From Chitinophaga pinensis (GTDB lineage: Bacteria > Bacteroidota > Bacteroidia > UKL13-3): a stretch of 16,672 nucleotides of DNA. Each line of letters starts with the position of its first letter. Within the stretch, counting starts at the first letter, position 1. A model generated the notes under the pieces. The model was given only the letters and a program-made list of their open reading frames with translations. It was not told where the DNA came from and ran no database searches. The stretch covers positions 1-16,672 of the forward strand of contig CAMCJW010000028.1 of NCBI GenBank assembly GCA_945875195.1, read 5' to 3'. Position numbers and translations under genes: made by a program. Of this stretch, positions 1-9,210 are shown in pieces.

Positions 1-35
1 TTAGAAATTTATGTAAATATTTCTTGCTAAAAGCT

Positions 36-1352
36 TTAGGCATTTGCCTTTTTAGCTTCAACTGCTTTCTTTAACCATTCGTAAGTTACAGATTTTGGTC
101 TTTCAATGGGTAAACTCAAAGCTCTATCCCACATCAATGAAGCCAATACGCCTAAGGCTCTACTTACCCCAAACAAAACTGTAAAGAAATCATATTCGTT
201 TAAGCCATAATGCAACAACAATGCTCCAGAATGAGCGTCAACATTAGGCCATGGGTTTTTAATTTTACCTGTTCCTTCCAAAATTGGAGGAGCAACTTCA
301 TAAATATTCCAAACAATATTTACCAATTCATCATCTGGCATATAGGTTCTAGCAAATTCTTGTTGCGCAAGGAAACGTGGGTCTGTTTTTCTTAATATGG
401 CATGACCATAACCCGGAACTACTTTTCCATCCAATAAAGTTTTATGGATATAATCTGCAATTTGCTCTTTGCTAGGCGCATGTCCAATTTCATCGCGCAT
501 TTCAAAAATCCACCTTACCACCTCTTGGTTAGCTAATCCATGTAAAGGACCTGCTAATCCATTCATTGAAGCAGAGAATGCCAAATAAGGATCACTTAGG
601 GCTGAACCAACTAGGTGTGTGGTATGGGCAGAAACGTTTCCTCCTTCATGATCTGCATGAATGGTAAGGTACAAACGCATTAATTTGTAGAATTCAACTT
701 GATCGTAACCAAGCATGTGCGCAAAATTTGCCGCCCAATCTAACTCAGGACTTGGGGCAATGTGCTCATTGTTTTTATAAGTTCTTCTATAGATATATGC
801 GGCAACTTGGGGCAAACGAGCTAATAAATTGCAAACATCCTCATAGGTTGGATCCCAATAATCTTTTTTATTGATGCCATCGTGGTATGCTTTTGCAAAA
901 ACTGATTCTGTTTGCATAGCCATGATGCCAATACTAAACTGAGTCATTGGATGGGTATTCAATGGAAGCGAATCTAAAGTTTTAAAAACATGCGCTGGAA
1001 CTTCCGATCTTGTTCTCCAATCAGCTTGAATATCAAGAACATCATCATAAGTTGGCATTTCATTCAATAACATCAAATAAAACAATCCTTCTGGCAATGG
1101 TTCAGTACCTCCTGGTACTTTTGGCAATTTTTGTCTTAATTCCGGAATGGTGTACCCTCTAAAACGAATTCCTTCATTTGCATCTAATAAAGATGTTTCG
1201 GTTAATAAACCTATGATTCCTTTTTGTCCAGCAAATATATCTTCAACGGTAAAATCTCCCATGGGGATATTTCCATTTTCTTTCATAAATTGCTTAATTT
1301 CAACCGATAACGGTAATGCTTTTTCTGCAAACTTCTTTTTTAACTGACCCAT
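36..1352 (-). CDS. gltA: Citrate synthase, mitochondrial-like (Si) type
   Basis: Condenses acetyl-CoA with oxaloacetate to give citrate, the entry step of the TCA cycle, in the cytoplasm. The 438-residue protein carries the family signatures in order: GPLHGLANQE (about 268-277), VPGYGHAILRKTDPR (312-326) and NVDAHSG (370-376). The catalytic triad is His271, His317 and Asp372. The oxaloacetate/CoA-contacting residues His235, Arg326, Arg398 and Arg418 are also present. All of these sit at a constant offset of three from pig heart citrate synthase numbering, which marks it as the eukaryote-like form and not the NADH-regulated enterobacterial hexamer. The length matches that form minus the mitochondrial transit peptide. 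The ATG at 1352 is the only sensible start, since the next in-frame Met lies 22 codons in. The gene stands alone and diverges from the TonB receptor gene. The first 35 bases of the window, beyond its stop, hold no recognisable gene. Confidence 0.96.
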   Translation of the reverse strand: MGQLKKKFAEKALPLSVEIKQFMKENGNIPMGDFTVEDIFAGQKGIIGLLTETSLLDANEGIRFRGYTIPELRQKLPKVPGGTEPLPEGLFYLMLLNEMPTYDDVLDIQADWRTRSEVPAHVFKTLDSLPLNTHPMTQFSIGIMAMQTESVFAKAYHDGINKKDYWDPTYEDVCNLLARLPQVAAYIYRRTYKNNEHIAPSPELDWAANFAHMLGYDQVEFYKLMRLYLTIHADHEGGNVSAHTTHLVGSALSDPYLAFSASMNGLAGPLHGLANQEVVRWIFEMRDEIGHAPSKEQIADYIHKTLLDGKVVPGYGHAILRKTDPRFLAQQEFARTYMPDDELVNIVWNIYEVAPPILEGTGKIKNPWPNVDAHSGALLLHYGLNEYDFFTVLFGVSRALGVLASLMWDRALSLPIERPKSVTYEWLKKAVEAKKANA

Positions 1353-1388
1353 AGTAAATAGTATTTTTAGTACTTTAAAATAACCTTG

Positions 1389-1421
1389 CTAAATTACAAT
1401 TTGTTTAATCACTTTAACAAA
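1389..1421 (-). promoter_or_regulatory. Candidate promoter for citrate synthase
   Basis: On the minus strand, TTTG (plus coordinates 1418-1421) lies 21 bases upstream of TAATTTAG (1389-1396). This resembles the Bacteroidota -33 TTTG and -7 TAnnTTTG boxes, with one mismatch in the second box. It would give a leader of about 30 bases before the ATG. In DNA this AT-rich such matches arise easily by chance. Confidence 0.3.
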
Positions 1422-1429
1422 TAGTTTTA
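1400..1429 (+). promoter_or_regulatory. Candidate promoter for the receptor/efflux gene cluster
   Basis: TTTG (1400-1403), an 18-base spacer and TAGTTTTA (1422-1429) resemble the Bacteroidota promoter pattern, with the last base of the -7 box mismatched. It would transcribe the TonB receptor gene and perhaps the four transporter genes after it. It interleaves with the candidate promoter of the divergent citrate synthase gene, so the two might compete. No operator palindrome is obvious here and no regulator gene is adjacent. Confidence 0.3.
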
Positions 1430-1471
1430 AAAAAGTTAGAAAGTATTATTTTTACCACAGTGCAAAAGCCT

Positions 1472-3793
1472 ATGAGGAAGTTATACTTTTTGTTTTTTAT
1501 GCTGGTTATTTTTTCGGTTCAAACAGAATTGTTTGGACAGGTGTTAACTATACGCGGAATTGTAATGGATGAAAATTCATTGAAACCCATGAGTTCGGTT
1601 TCTGTTACCTTAGATAAAAAAAGTAATGCCATTACAGATACCAATGGATTTTTCTCTTTCACTTGCTCGCCGGGAAAGCACCAAATAAAAGTGAGCAGAG
1701 TTGGATATAAAAACTACGACCTTAATTTTGAGGAGCAATTGGAAGGGAAACGTGATTTTCAAGTTTTGCTTGTTCCCTTTGTGAACCAATTAAGTCAGGT
1801 GGTGGTATCTGGTTCTAGATCCGAAAAGGAAATCTCAAGAGAAGTTTCCTCTGTAAGTATCATTCAACCATATTTAATCAGTAATTCTAATTCCGCAGAT
1901 TTATCAGAGGTTCTCAATAAAGTTCCAGGAGTAACTGTTGTTGATGGTCAGGCAACCATTAGAGGAGGAGTTGGTTTTTCTTACAATACTGGTAGTAGAA
2001 TAGCAGTATTATTAGACGATATGCCACTATTAGGTGCAGATTTAGGAGATATCAGATGGACGTTTCTACCCATTGAATCGGCAGAGCAAATAGAGGTAAT
2101 TAAAGGTGCCGCCTCAGTATTATATGGTTCATCTGCCCTCAATGGTACAGTTAACGTTCGCACTGGTTGGGGAAAAGAAAAGCCACAAACTAAAATTCAA
2201 ATTTATCAAGGGATTTTGTCTGATCCAAAAAGGTTAGAGACTAAGTGGTGGAACAATGCCAGTCACCCTATGAATCAAGGATTATTTTACAGCCACAAGC
2301 AAAGCTGGAAAAAATTTGATTTGGTGGTATGCGGCAATTTAAATGCGGTACGCAGTCATTTAATGTACAACGACAATTTTAGAGCAAGAAATTACCTAAA
2401 AACCAGGTATAGGTTCAGTAAGAATTTTAGTGCAGGCATAAATGTCAACTTCATGTATGAGCATGGTGGGCGATTTTTTTTATGGCAGGATGCAGATTCA
2501 GGAGCTTTGAAACAATTCAACGATTTGGTTAGGAATGATTTCTTCAGAGTTTTTTCGATAGACCCACATGCAGATTGGCAAAAAGGCAAAAGTGCACATT
2601 CATTTAAGGCTAGGTTTTATCAAATTAGAAGGTTCACCGCTAAAACACCTACACCAAACGATAATGATGCAATTGCCAATATCTATGCATTTGATTACAA
2701 TTATAAACGTGAGCTTATTAAAAACTTGCAATTAACTGCTGGTTCATACACAACTTCTCTTTGGGCAATAGGAAATGTATACAAAGGAACCTTTGCGGGT
2801 TTTAGTGCAGCTGGTTTTAGTCAGTTAGATTACCGGTACCACCGATGGAGTTTTGCCTTGGGGGGAAGGTATGAGGTAAATGGTTTAAATGAATATGCTG
2901 TGCCTACCGGACTATTAAAAAGGGTTGGAGCAAATTACCAAGTTGCCTCTAAAACATTTTTAAGGGCCAACTATTCAGAAGGATTTAGGTTTCCAACCAT
3001 TGGTGAAAAATATGTGGATGATAAAGTTTCGGGCTTAATAATTTTCCCAAATCCTAATTTGGTTTCGGAAAAGGGTTGGACTGCAGAGATTGGTGTTCAG
3101 CAAGGATTTAGGATTGGTAATTTTAATGGTGCTTTTGATTTTGCTTTTTTTAACCAAGAATATGATAGCATGATAGAATTTAGGTTTGACCAATGGTTAT
3201 CATCAGTTGATTACCCCAGTTTGCCTATTTTTCAAAGGGTAGGTTTTAAGGCTGTAAACATTGGCCAAACCCGCACTGCAGGGTTTGAAATTGGCATTAG
3301 TGGTGAAGGAAGAATTTATGATGTATTGATAAGAACCATTGGAGGTTATACCTATTCTTTGCCAGTTAATTTATCAACTGATCCGCAAATGGAAGATTGG
3401 GGTTATTACGGCAAGGCATTGTTTAATAGTATCGGTAAATTGGATAGTGCAAAATACCACAATGCCTTATTGCCATATAGAAATAGAACCACAGCAAAAT
3501 GGGATATTGAAGGGACTTGGAAGAAATTTTCGATGGGATACTCTTTTAATTATTATAGTTCATACGAGAAAATAGACCAGTTTTTCACGGTGTTTATTCC
3601 AAGTTTTCAAACCTTTATTGACCGTTCTGGAAAGGGCAATTTTGTGCACAATGTAAGAGTCTCCTATCAAATGACTCAACAAAGTAGAATAGCCTTTTTA
3701 GTTAATAATTTTTTGAATGAGGAATATGCCACCAGACCAGGTAAAATTGATCCAATGCGAAGTTTTAATCTACAATTGCGCATAATGTTCTAA
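1472..3793 (+). CDS. TonB-dependent outer-membrane receptor
   Basis: An outer-membrane beta-barrel receptor that imports a ligand with energy from TonB-ExbBD. The ATG at 1472 gives 773 residues with a clean signal peptide (MRKLYFLFFMLVIF..., ending near FGQ at 23). A GTG four codons earlier (1460) is also open but adds nothing useful. Order: signal peptide 1-23; carboxypeptidase-regulatory-like beta-sandwich about 24-102; plug domain about 113-235, with VPGVTVVDGQATIRG and IEVIKGAASVLYGSSALNG; then the barrel, with RFPTIGEKY and NPNLVSEKGW. The C-terminus ends in Phe (LQLRIMF), the usual signal for BAM-mediated insertion. There is no SusD partner nearby, so a polysaccharide-type SusC role is unlikely; a siderophore, cofactor or metal complex is possible but the substrate cannot be read from sequence. 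The MFS gene starts 20 bases downstream, suggesting co-transcription. Confidence 0.9.
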   Translation: MRKLYFLFFMLVIFSVQTELFGQVLTIRGIVMDENSLKPMSSVSVTLDKKSNAITDTNGFFSFTCSPGKHQIKVSRVGYKNYDLNFEEQLEGKRDFQVLLVPFVNQLSQVVVSGSRSEKEISREVSSVSIIQPYLISNSNSADLSEVLNKVPGVTVVDGQATIRGGVGFSYNTGSRIAVLLDDMPLLGADLGDIRWTFLPIESAEQIEVIKGAASVLYGSSALNGTVNVRTGWGKEKPQTKIQIYQGILSDPKRLETKWWNNASHPMNQGLFYSHKQSWKKFDLVVCGNLNAVRSHLMYNDNFRARNYLKTRYRFSKNFSAGINVNFMYEHGGRFFLWQDADSGALKQFNDLVRNDFFRVFSIDPHADWQKGKSAHSFKARFYQIRRFTAKTPTPNDNDAIANIYAFDYNYKRELIKNLQLTAGSYTTSLWAIGNVYKGTFAGFSAAGFSQLDYRYHRWSFALGGRYEVNGLNEYAVPTGLLKRVGANYQVASKTFLRANYSEGFRFPTIGEKYVDDKVSGLIIFPNPNLVSEKGWTAEIGVQQGFRIGNFNGAFDFAFFNQEYDSMIEFRFDQWLSSVDYPSLPIFQRVGFKAVNIGQTRTAGFEIGISGEGRIYDVLIRTIGGYTYSLPVNLSTDPQMEDWGYYGKALFNSIGKLDSAKYHNALLPYRNRTTAKWDIEGTWKKFSMGYSFNYYSSYEKIDQFFTVFIPSFQTFIDRSGKGNFVHNVRVSYQMTQQSRIAFLVNNFLNEEYATRPGKIDPMRSFNLQLRIMF

Positions 3794-3813
3794 CATTGCA
3801 CTTTAAATGATCC

Positions 3814-5019
3814 ATGAAAAGTAAGTCGCCAATTTTTGTTCTTTTTATTACTATTTTAATTGATTTATTGGGTTTTGGACTCATTATCCCAATTCTTCCG
3901 ATTTTTGCCATTGAGTTAAAAGCTACCTCCATACAAATTGGATTCATTGCGGGTTTATATTCACTCATGAATTTTATTTTTGCTCCTTTTTGGGGTACTT
4001 TAAGCGATAAAATTGGTAGGCGGCCTGTAATGTTGTTGAGCATAATGGTAACCATGTTAGCTTACGTGTTTTTTGCTTTCACGCATAATTTAACATTTTT
4101 AATCATCTCAAGAATTTTTGCAGGAATTGGTTCAGCAAATATTTCTGCTGCCCAAGCTTATATAGCGGATATTACTGAGCCAAAAGATAGAGCCAAAAAT
4201 ATGGGATTGATTGGCGCTGCATTTGGCTTAGGATTTATATTTGGTCCGCCAGTTGGAGGTTATTTAAAATCAATAAGTGGTCCGGGAAGTGTAGATTTTG
4301 TTGGGTACGTAGCAGCAGGTTTGTGTGCCTTTAATTTGTTGTTGGCTTATTTTTATTTGCCAGAGTCTATCAAACATAAACAACCTGCAAAAACTTTTAG
4401 GTTCAGGCCAATAACTGATTTAATTTTTGAGCTCAAGAAACCTGTTATAAGTGAGCTTTTCGTGATAAATTTTATTTTTATCTGTGCGTTTTCCATGATG
4501 CAAATTACCGCCTCCATTTTATGGATAGATAGATATTTGTTCAATGAAAAACAAGTGGGTTTTGTGTTTATGTTTATCGGACTCACTTCGGCAATTGTGC
4601 AAGGTGGCTTTGTGGGCAAATTAACCAAGACGTTTGGCGAAAAAAAATTGTTACTAATAGGATCCATTTTAATGGCAATTGGACTTGGCACACTTCCTTT
4701 TGCGCCAGTTGATATGTTTTACTTACAACTAATTAGTCTTACTTGCATTGCGCTAGCTAATGGTTGCATAACACCATCTTTAAGCTCCCTTTTATCTCAA
4801 ACTGCAGGAAGCAATGAGCAAGGGCAGGTTTTAGGTATGAACCAATCTTTTGGTTCTTTGGCAAGGGTTGCAGGTCCTGCATTGGGGGGCTTACTTTACG
4901 ATGTTCATTTTACCATGCCATATATTACAGGAGGCGTGATGATGCTGTTTACCTATTGGTTGGCAACAGGTTTAGTAAAGCGATTAAAAAACCAGGAAAT
5001 AGAAAAACCAATTTTGTAG
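3814..5019 (+). CDS. MFS transporter, TetA-like drug:H+ antiporter family
   Basis: A 401-residue inner-membrane protein with about twelve hydrophobic helices, the normal size for the DHA1 branch of the major facilitator superfamily. The N-terminal half has IDLLGFGLIIPILP in helix 1, motif A between helices 2 and 3 (GTLSDKIGRRPV, about 61-72), motif B with Arg100 (ISRIFAGIGSA), and antiporter motif C in helix 5 (GAAFGLGFIFGPPVGG, about 134-149). Motif C is typical of exporters that exchange a drug for protons, such as TetA. Similarity to TetA in these motifs does not show tetracycline resistance; many such proteins export other compounds or metabolites. It lies 20 bases after the TonB receptor gene and about 34 bases before the RND adaptor gene, all on the same strand. 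It may therefore deliver substrate to the periplasm, where the RND pump could pick it up. The substrate is unknown. Confidence 0.9.
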   Translation: MKSKSPIFVLFITILIDLLGFGLIIPILPIFAIELKATSIQIGFIAGLYSLMNFIFAPFWGTLSDKIGRRPVMLLSIMVTMLAYVFFAFTHNLTFLIISRIFAGIGSANISAAQAYIADITEPKDRAKNMGLIGAAFGLGFIFGPPVGGYLKSISGPGSVDFVGYVAAGLCAFNLLLAYFYLPESIKHKQPAKTFRFRPITDLIFELKKPVISELFVINFIFICAFSMMQITASILWIDRYLFNEKQVGFVFMFIGLTSAIVQGGFVGKLTKTFGEKKLLLIGSILMAIGLGTLPFAPVDMFYLQLISLTCIALANGCITPSLSSLLSQTAGSNEQGQVLGMNQSFGSLARVAGPALGGLLYDVHFTMPYITGGVMMLFTYWLATGLVKRLKNQEIEKPIL

Positions 5020-5053
5020 GGGTTATGTTTAAAGATAGTTGAATGTAAATTAC

Positions 5054-6118
5054 ATGAATAAATTTAGAAATATAATTATTGCCTTAGCAATAATTGCGGC
5101 ACTTTTGATACCAAAGTTTTTTTGTAGAGATAAAAAACAAGATGGGGCTGCAAAGCCGGGAGGTTTATCAAAAATACCTGTGAAAGTTGGAGTTCTTGTA
5201 ATGAAAGATGAACAAGTTTCGCCAGCCTACCAAGTAAGCGGAACTTTAGAAGCAAACGAGCAAGTAAAGTTAAATAGTGAAACCCAAGGCCTTGTAACTA
5301 AAATTTATTTTAAGGAGGGTGCCAATGTAAAAAAAGGTGAATTGCTTTTGAAAATGAATGATGCCGATTTACAAGCACAATTGAAAAAGGCAATTGCCAA
5401 TAAAAAACTCAAGGATGATAATGCCAAACGCAATGAGATATTATTGAAAAAAGAGGCCATATCGCAATCAGATTATGATATTTCAATGAACGAACTCAAT
5501 GCCATTGATGCCGATATTGAGTATTTGAAGGAAATGATAAGAAAGACCGAAATTAGAGCTCCTTTTTCTGGAACAATAGGTTTAAGATATATCAGTGAGG
5601 GAGCTTATTTAACCCCTAATACAACGGTTGCTACCTTGGAAGATGAATCGCAGTTAAAACTAGCCTTTTCTATTCCTGAGAAGTATGCTATGAAAGTTAA
5701 AGTTGGCGACGATATTACCTTTTCAGTTAGTGGTTCAGATGAGATTTATAAAGCAAAAATTTATGCACGTGAGGCATCCGTATCGGATCAAACAAGGGCC
5801 ATAAATATGCGTGCGCTGTGTGGCAATACCCAAAGAAAGTTAATGCCAGGTTTATTTGCAAGTATTAACTTAAAATTGGGTAGTGAACATGCTTCATTTA
5901 TGATTCCTACACAAGCTATGGTACCAGTTTTAAAAGGTCAAAAGGTATATTTAGTTAAAGGTGATTCTGCTGTTGAGCAATTAATAAAAACTGGTTTTAG
6001 AAGCGATACACAAATAGAAGTCTTGGCAGGTTTATCCAATGGAGATTCTTTAATTGTTGATGGTATAATGTATATGAAAAGTGGTGTAAAGGTGAAGGCA
6101 ATTAATAGGAAGAAATGA
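5054..6118 (+). CDS. RND efflux periplasmic adaptor (membrane fusion protein, AcrA/MexA-like)
   Basis: Links the inner-membrane pump to the outer-membrane channel of a tripartite efflux system. The start chosen is the ATG at 5054 (354 residues), because the peptide then begins MNKFRNIIIALAIIAALLIP, a short basic end and a hydrophobic anchor. A TTG five codons upstream is open but less likely. Cys24 (PKFFC) does not form a proper lipobox, so I read this as an uncleaved anchor and not a lipoprotein. Domains: first lipoyl half about 66-102 (TQGLVTKIYFKEGANVKKGELL), a short alpha-hairpin about 103-166, second lipoyl half about 168-197 (RAPFSGTIGLRYISEGAYL), beta-barrel about 198-275, and membrane-proximal domain to the end. 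Its stop overlaps the pump start in an ATGA (6115-6118), so translation of the two is probably coupled. Confidence 0.92.
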   Translation: MNKFRNIIIALAIIAALLIPKFFCRDKKQDGAAKPGGLSKIPVKVGVLVMKDEQVSPAYQVSGTLEANEQVKLNSETQGLVTKIYFKEGANVKKGELLLKMNDADLQAQLKKAIANKKLKDDNAKRNEILLKKEAISQSDYDISMNELNAIDADIEYLKEMIRKTEIRAPFSGTIGLRYISEGAYLTPNTTVATLEDESQLKLAFSIPEKYAMKVKVGDDITFSVSGSDEIYKAKIYAREASVSDQTRAINMRALCGNTQRKLMPGLFASINLKLGSEHASFMIPTQAMVPVLKGQKVYLVKGDSAVEQLIKTGFRSDTQIEVLAGLSNGDSLIVDGIMYMKSGVKVKAINRKK

Positions 6119-9100
6119 GTTTAGCTAGTTTAAGTATTAATAGGCCAGTTTTGGCTGTGGTTTGCTCCATTCTCATTGTTCTGTTTGGGTTAATCTCTTA
6201 TAATTATTTGGGCATACGTGAGTTTCCAAGCATTGATCCGCCTGTTATTACTGTGCGAACCAATTATACTGGCGCAAATCCTGATATTATAGAATCTCAA
6301 ATTACAGAACCTTTAGAAAAGGCTATAAATGGTATTGCTGGTATTAGGGCAATTTCATCTTCAAGTAACCAAGGTAGTAGCATTATTACTGTTGAGTTTA
6401 GCCTATCCTCTAATTTGGAAGAAGCTGCAAATGATGTGCGCGATAAGGTTTCTCAAACCATAAGGCAATTGCCTCAAGATATAGATGCACCGCCAGTTGT
6501 AAGTAAAGCAGATGCCAATTCAGATGCCATTGTTTCCCTTACTTTACAAAGTGATTCTAGGTCGAAACTTGCACTGAATGATTATGCAGAAAATGTTGTT
6601 TTGGAACGTTTGCAAACTATTCCTGGTGTAAGTAATATTCAAATTTGGGGGCAGAAAAAATATGCCATGAGGTTATGGCTCGATCCTGTAAAACTTTCTT
6701 CTTTTGGATTAACTCCTTTAGATGTGCGAGCCGCACTAGACAGAGAAAATATTGAATTGCCTGGAGGTAAAATTGCAGGCGATAATATGGAGCTTGCCAT
6801 TAAAACACAAGGTAGGTATTCTACTGAAGAAGAATTCAACAGAATTGTGATCAAGAATTTAGGCACACAAGTGGTTCGTTTAGCTGATGTTGGCAGGGCA
6901 GAGCTTGGTCCTGAGAATGAAGAATCTGGCTTAAAATCCTCTGGTGTTGGCATGATTGGTCTTGGTTTAGTGCCGCAGCCTGGAGCCAATTATATTGAAA
7001 TTGCTGATGAATTTTACCGCAGGTACGAGGCTATTAAGAAAGAAATACCACAAGATATTCGGATGGATATTGCCTTAGATAATACTAGGTTCATTAGAAC
7101 TTCAATCACTGAGGTAACAGAAACATTGCTCATTGCTTTTTTATTAGTAGTATTAATTATTTTTCTATTTTTCCGCGATTGGCTTATTGCATTTCGCCCA
7201 CTAGTAGATATTCCTGTTTCACTTATTGGAGCATTTTTTATCATGTATCTTTCTGGCTTTTCAATAAATATTTTGACCTTATTAGCCATCGTTTTGGCAA
7301 CAGGATTGGTGGTGGATGATGGTATTGTAGTTACCGAAAATATTTTTAAGAAAATTGAGGAAGGCATGAGTCCAAGAGAGGCTGCAATTAAAGGAACCAA
7401 TGAAATTTTCTTTGCTGTCATCGCCACATCCATCACTTTGGCTGTTGTGTTTTTACCTATTATTTTTATTGAGGGTTTTGTGGGCAGGCTCTTTCGAGAG
7501 TTTGCTGTGGTGGTTGCAGGAGCAGTGCTTATTTCTGCCTTTGTTTCCTTAACCTTAACGCCAGTGCTAAATGTTTATTTACAACGCAAAAATAAATCTC
7601 ATTCAAAATTTTATGAAAGAACAGAGCCGTTTTTTGTGAACCTAAATAATGCTTATTCAAAGTCTTTGGATAAGTTGTTTAACAATAGATGGCAAGTATG
7701 GGTATTAATGGTCATTAGTGTAGGATTAATATTCTTAATAGGTAAAAACTTACAATCAGAATTATCTCCTATGGATGATAGAAGTTGGATGCGCGTGAGT
7801 TCAACAGCCCCCGAGGGTGCTTCCTATGATTACATGGAGAAATATATGGATGCTGTTTCAAGAATGATTGATGATTCTATTCCAGAAAAAAGGTTGACCT
7901 TAGTTGTAACTGCTCCGGGCTTTACTGGCAGTGGCGCTGTTAATACCGGCTTTGTGCGTGTTATTCTTCCTGAACCCAAAGATAGAAAGAAAAGTCAACA
8001 GCAAATTGCCCAACGCTTGCAACAACAGTTAGGGAATTTAACTGGTGCCAAATCATTCGTGATACAAGATCAAACCATCAGTGGTTCCGGAGGTTCTCGT
8101 GCTGGTTTACCGGTTCAGTTTATTTTACAAAATCAAGATTTCGAAAAAATACAAACCTACCTACCTAAGTTTTTAGAAGAGGTAAATGCAAGCAAAATTT
8201 TTCAAGGAGTAGATGTAAACTTAAAATTTAACAGACCCGAATTGGTTATCAGTTTTGATAGAGAAAAGGCTAAAAATTTAGGAGTGAGTGTTCAAAATGT
8301 TGCCCAAACCTTGCAGTTTGCCTATGGTGGCGTGCGTTATGGTTACTTTACAAAAACAGGTAAGCAGTACCAAATTATTGGTCAGGTTGAACGCGAACAC
8401 AGAGATGCTCCTGTGGATTTAAAATCGTTGTATGTAAGAAATGATCGTGGCGATTTGATACAACTAGACAACTTGGTAAATGTTGTTGAGCAAAGCAGTC
8501 CGCCTCAATTGTATCATTACAATAGGTATAAAGCAGCAACAGTTTCTGCTGGATTAGCAACAGGTAAAACTATTGGAGATGGCATTGATGAAATGCGGAG
8601 GATTCAAAAAAAGGTTTTAGATGATTCGTTTTCGGCAGATTTGGGCGGCCCTTCAAGAGATTTTGCAGAAAGCTCCTCCAATACTTCCTTTGCATTTTTC
8701 CTTGCATTGGTACTTATCTATTTGGTATTGGCTGCCCAATTCGAAAGTTTTATTGATCCAATTATTATTATGTTCACTGTACCATTGGCCTTAGCAGGTG
8801 CACTCATTTCACTGTGGTATTTTGATCAAACCCTAAATATTTTTAGTCAGATTGGTATCATTGTATTACTTGGTTTGGTTACCAAAAATGGTATCCTAAT
8901 TGTGGAGTTTGCTAACCAAAAACGAGCGCAAGGTTTGCCAAAAATGCAAGCGGTAAAAGAGGCCGCTGTTTCAAGGTTAAGACCAATTATGATGACCAGC
9001 ATGGCAACTATTTTGGGTGCATTGCCAATTGCCCTAGCCCTTGGTGCAGGAGCTAAGAGCCGAACTTCTATGGGGATGGTTATTATTGGTGGTTTGTTGT

Positions 9101-9210
9101 TTTCTGGTTTTTTAACCTTGTATGTCATTCCAGTAGTTTATCAGTTTCTCTCGCGAAATAAAAGAATTTATTCCACACCTATAGAAAGCAATGATGATGA
9201 AGTTAAATAG
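6115..9210 (+). CDS. RND multidrug efflux pump, HAE1 family (AcrB-like permease)
   Basis: Inner-membrane proton-driven pump that takes substrate from the periplasm or outer leaflet and passes it to the TolC-like channel. The 1031-residue length is standard for the family. It begins MSLASLSINRPVLAVV, the usual cytoplasmic start into TM1. The proton-relay residues are present: Asp401-Asp402 in TM4 (GLVVDDGIVVTEN), Lys924 in TM10 (LGLVTKNGILIVEF) and the RLRP arginine at about 956 in TM11. These match AcrB Asp407/Asp408, Lys940 and Arg971. Two large periplasmic loops follow TM1 and TM7, as expected for porter and docking domains. The Asp pair and the overall form favour drug-type HAE1 pumps over heavy-metal HME pumps. 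The start overlaps the adaptor stop by four bases, and the end overlaps the channel gene by up to 20 bases. The substrate cannot be told from sequence. Confidence 0.95.
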   Translation: MSLASLSINRPVLAVVCSILIVLFGLISYNYLGIREFPSIDPPVITVRTNYTGANPDIIESQITEPLEKAINGIAGIRAISSSSNQGSSIITVEFSLSSNLEEAANDVRDKVSQTIRQLPQDIDAPPVVSKADANSDAIVSLTLQSDSRSKLALNDYAENVVLERLQTIPGVSNIQIWGQKKYAMRLWLDPVKLSSFGLTPLDVRAALDRENIELPGGKIAGDNMELAIKTQGRYSTEEEFNRIVIKNLGTQVVRLADVGRAELGPENEESGLKSSGVGMIGLGLVPQPGANYIEIADEFYRRYEAIKKEIPQDIRMDIALDNTRFIRTSITEVTETLLIAFLLVVLIIFLFFRDWLIAFRPLVDIPVSLIGAFFIMYLSGFSINILTLLAIVLATGLVVDDGIVVTENIFKKIEEGMSPREAAIKGTNEIFFAVIATSITLAVVFLPIIFIEGFVGRLFREFAVVVAGAVLISAFVSLTLTPVLNVYLQRKNKSHSKFYERTEPFFVNLNNAYSKSLDKLFNNRWQVWVLMVISVGLIFLIGKNLQSELSPMDDRSWMRVSSTAPEGASYDYMEKYMDAVSRMIDDSIPEKRLTLVVTAPGFTGSGAVNTGFVRVILPEPKDRKKSQQQIAQRLQQQLGNLTGAKSFVIQDQTISGSGGSRAGLPVQFILQNQDFEKIQTYLPKFLEEVNASKIFQGVDVNLKFNRPELVISFDREKAKNLGVSVQNVAQTLQFAYGGVRYGYFTKTGKQYQIIGQVEREHRDAPVDLKSLYVRNDRGDLIQLDNLVNVVEQSSPPQLYHYNRYKAATVSAGLATGKTIGDGIDEMRRIQKKVLDDSFSADLGGPSRDFAESSSNTSFAFFLALVLIYLVLAAQFESFIDPIIIMFTVPLALAGALISLWYFDQTLNIFSQIGIIVLLGLVTKNGILIVEFANQKRAQGLPKMQAVKEAAVSRLRPIMMTSMATILGALPIALALGAGAKSRTSMGMVIIGGLLFSGFLTLYVIPVVYQFLSRNKRIYSTPIESNDDEVK

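Noticed and set aside
3..24. AGAAAT...ATTTCT inverted repeat after the citrate synthase stop, as a terminator
   Set aside because: Only six perfect pairs, almost all A-T, with no T-tract on the minus strand after it.
4353..4691. A 112-codon minus-strand open frame inside the MFS gene
   Set aside because: Shadow of the MFS coding sequence with no motif and no plausible start context.
3814..5019. Naming the MFS gene tetA and claiming tetracycline resistance
   Set aside because: The motifs are shared by the whole DHA1 antiporter family; nothing here fixes the substrate.
7014..7436. A 140-codon minus-strand open frame inside the RND pump gene
   Set aside because: It is a mirror of the membrane-helix coding region of the pump; the Lys/Ile/Asn-rich peptide has no recognisable domain.
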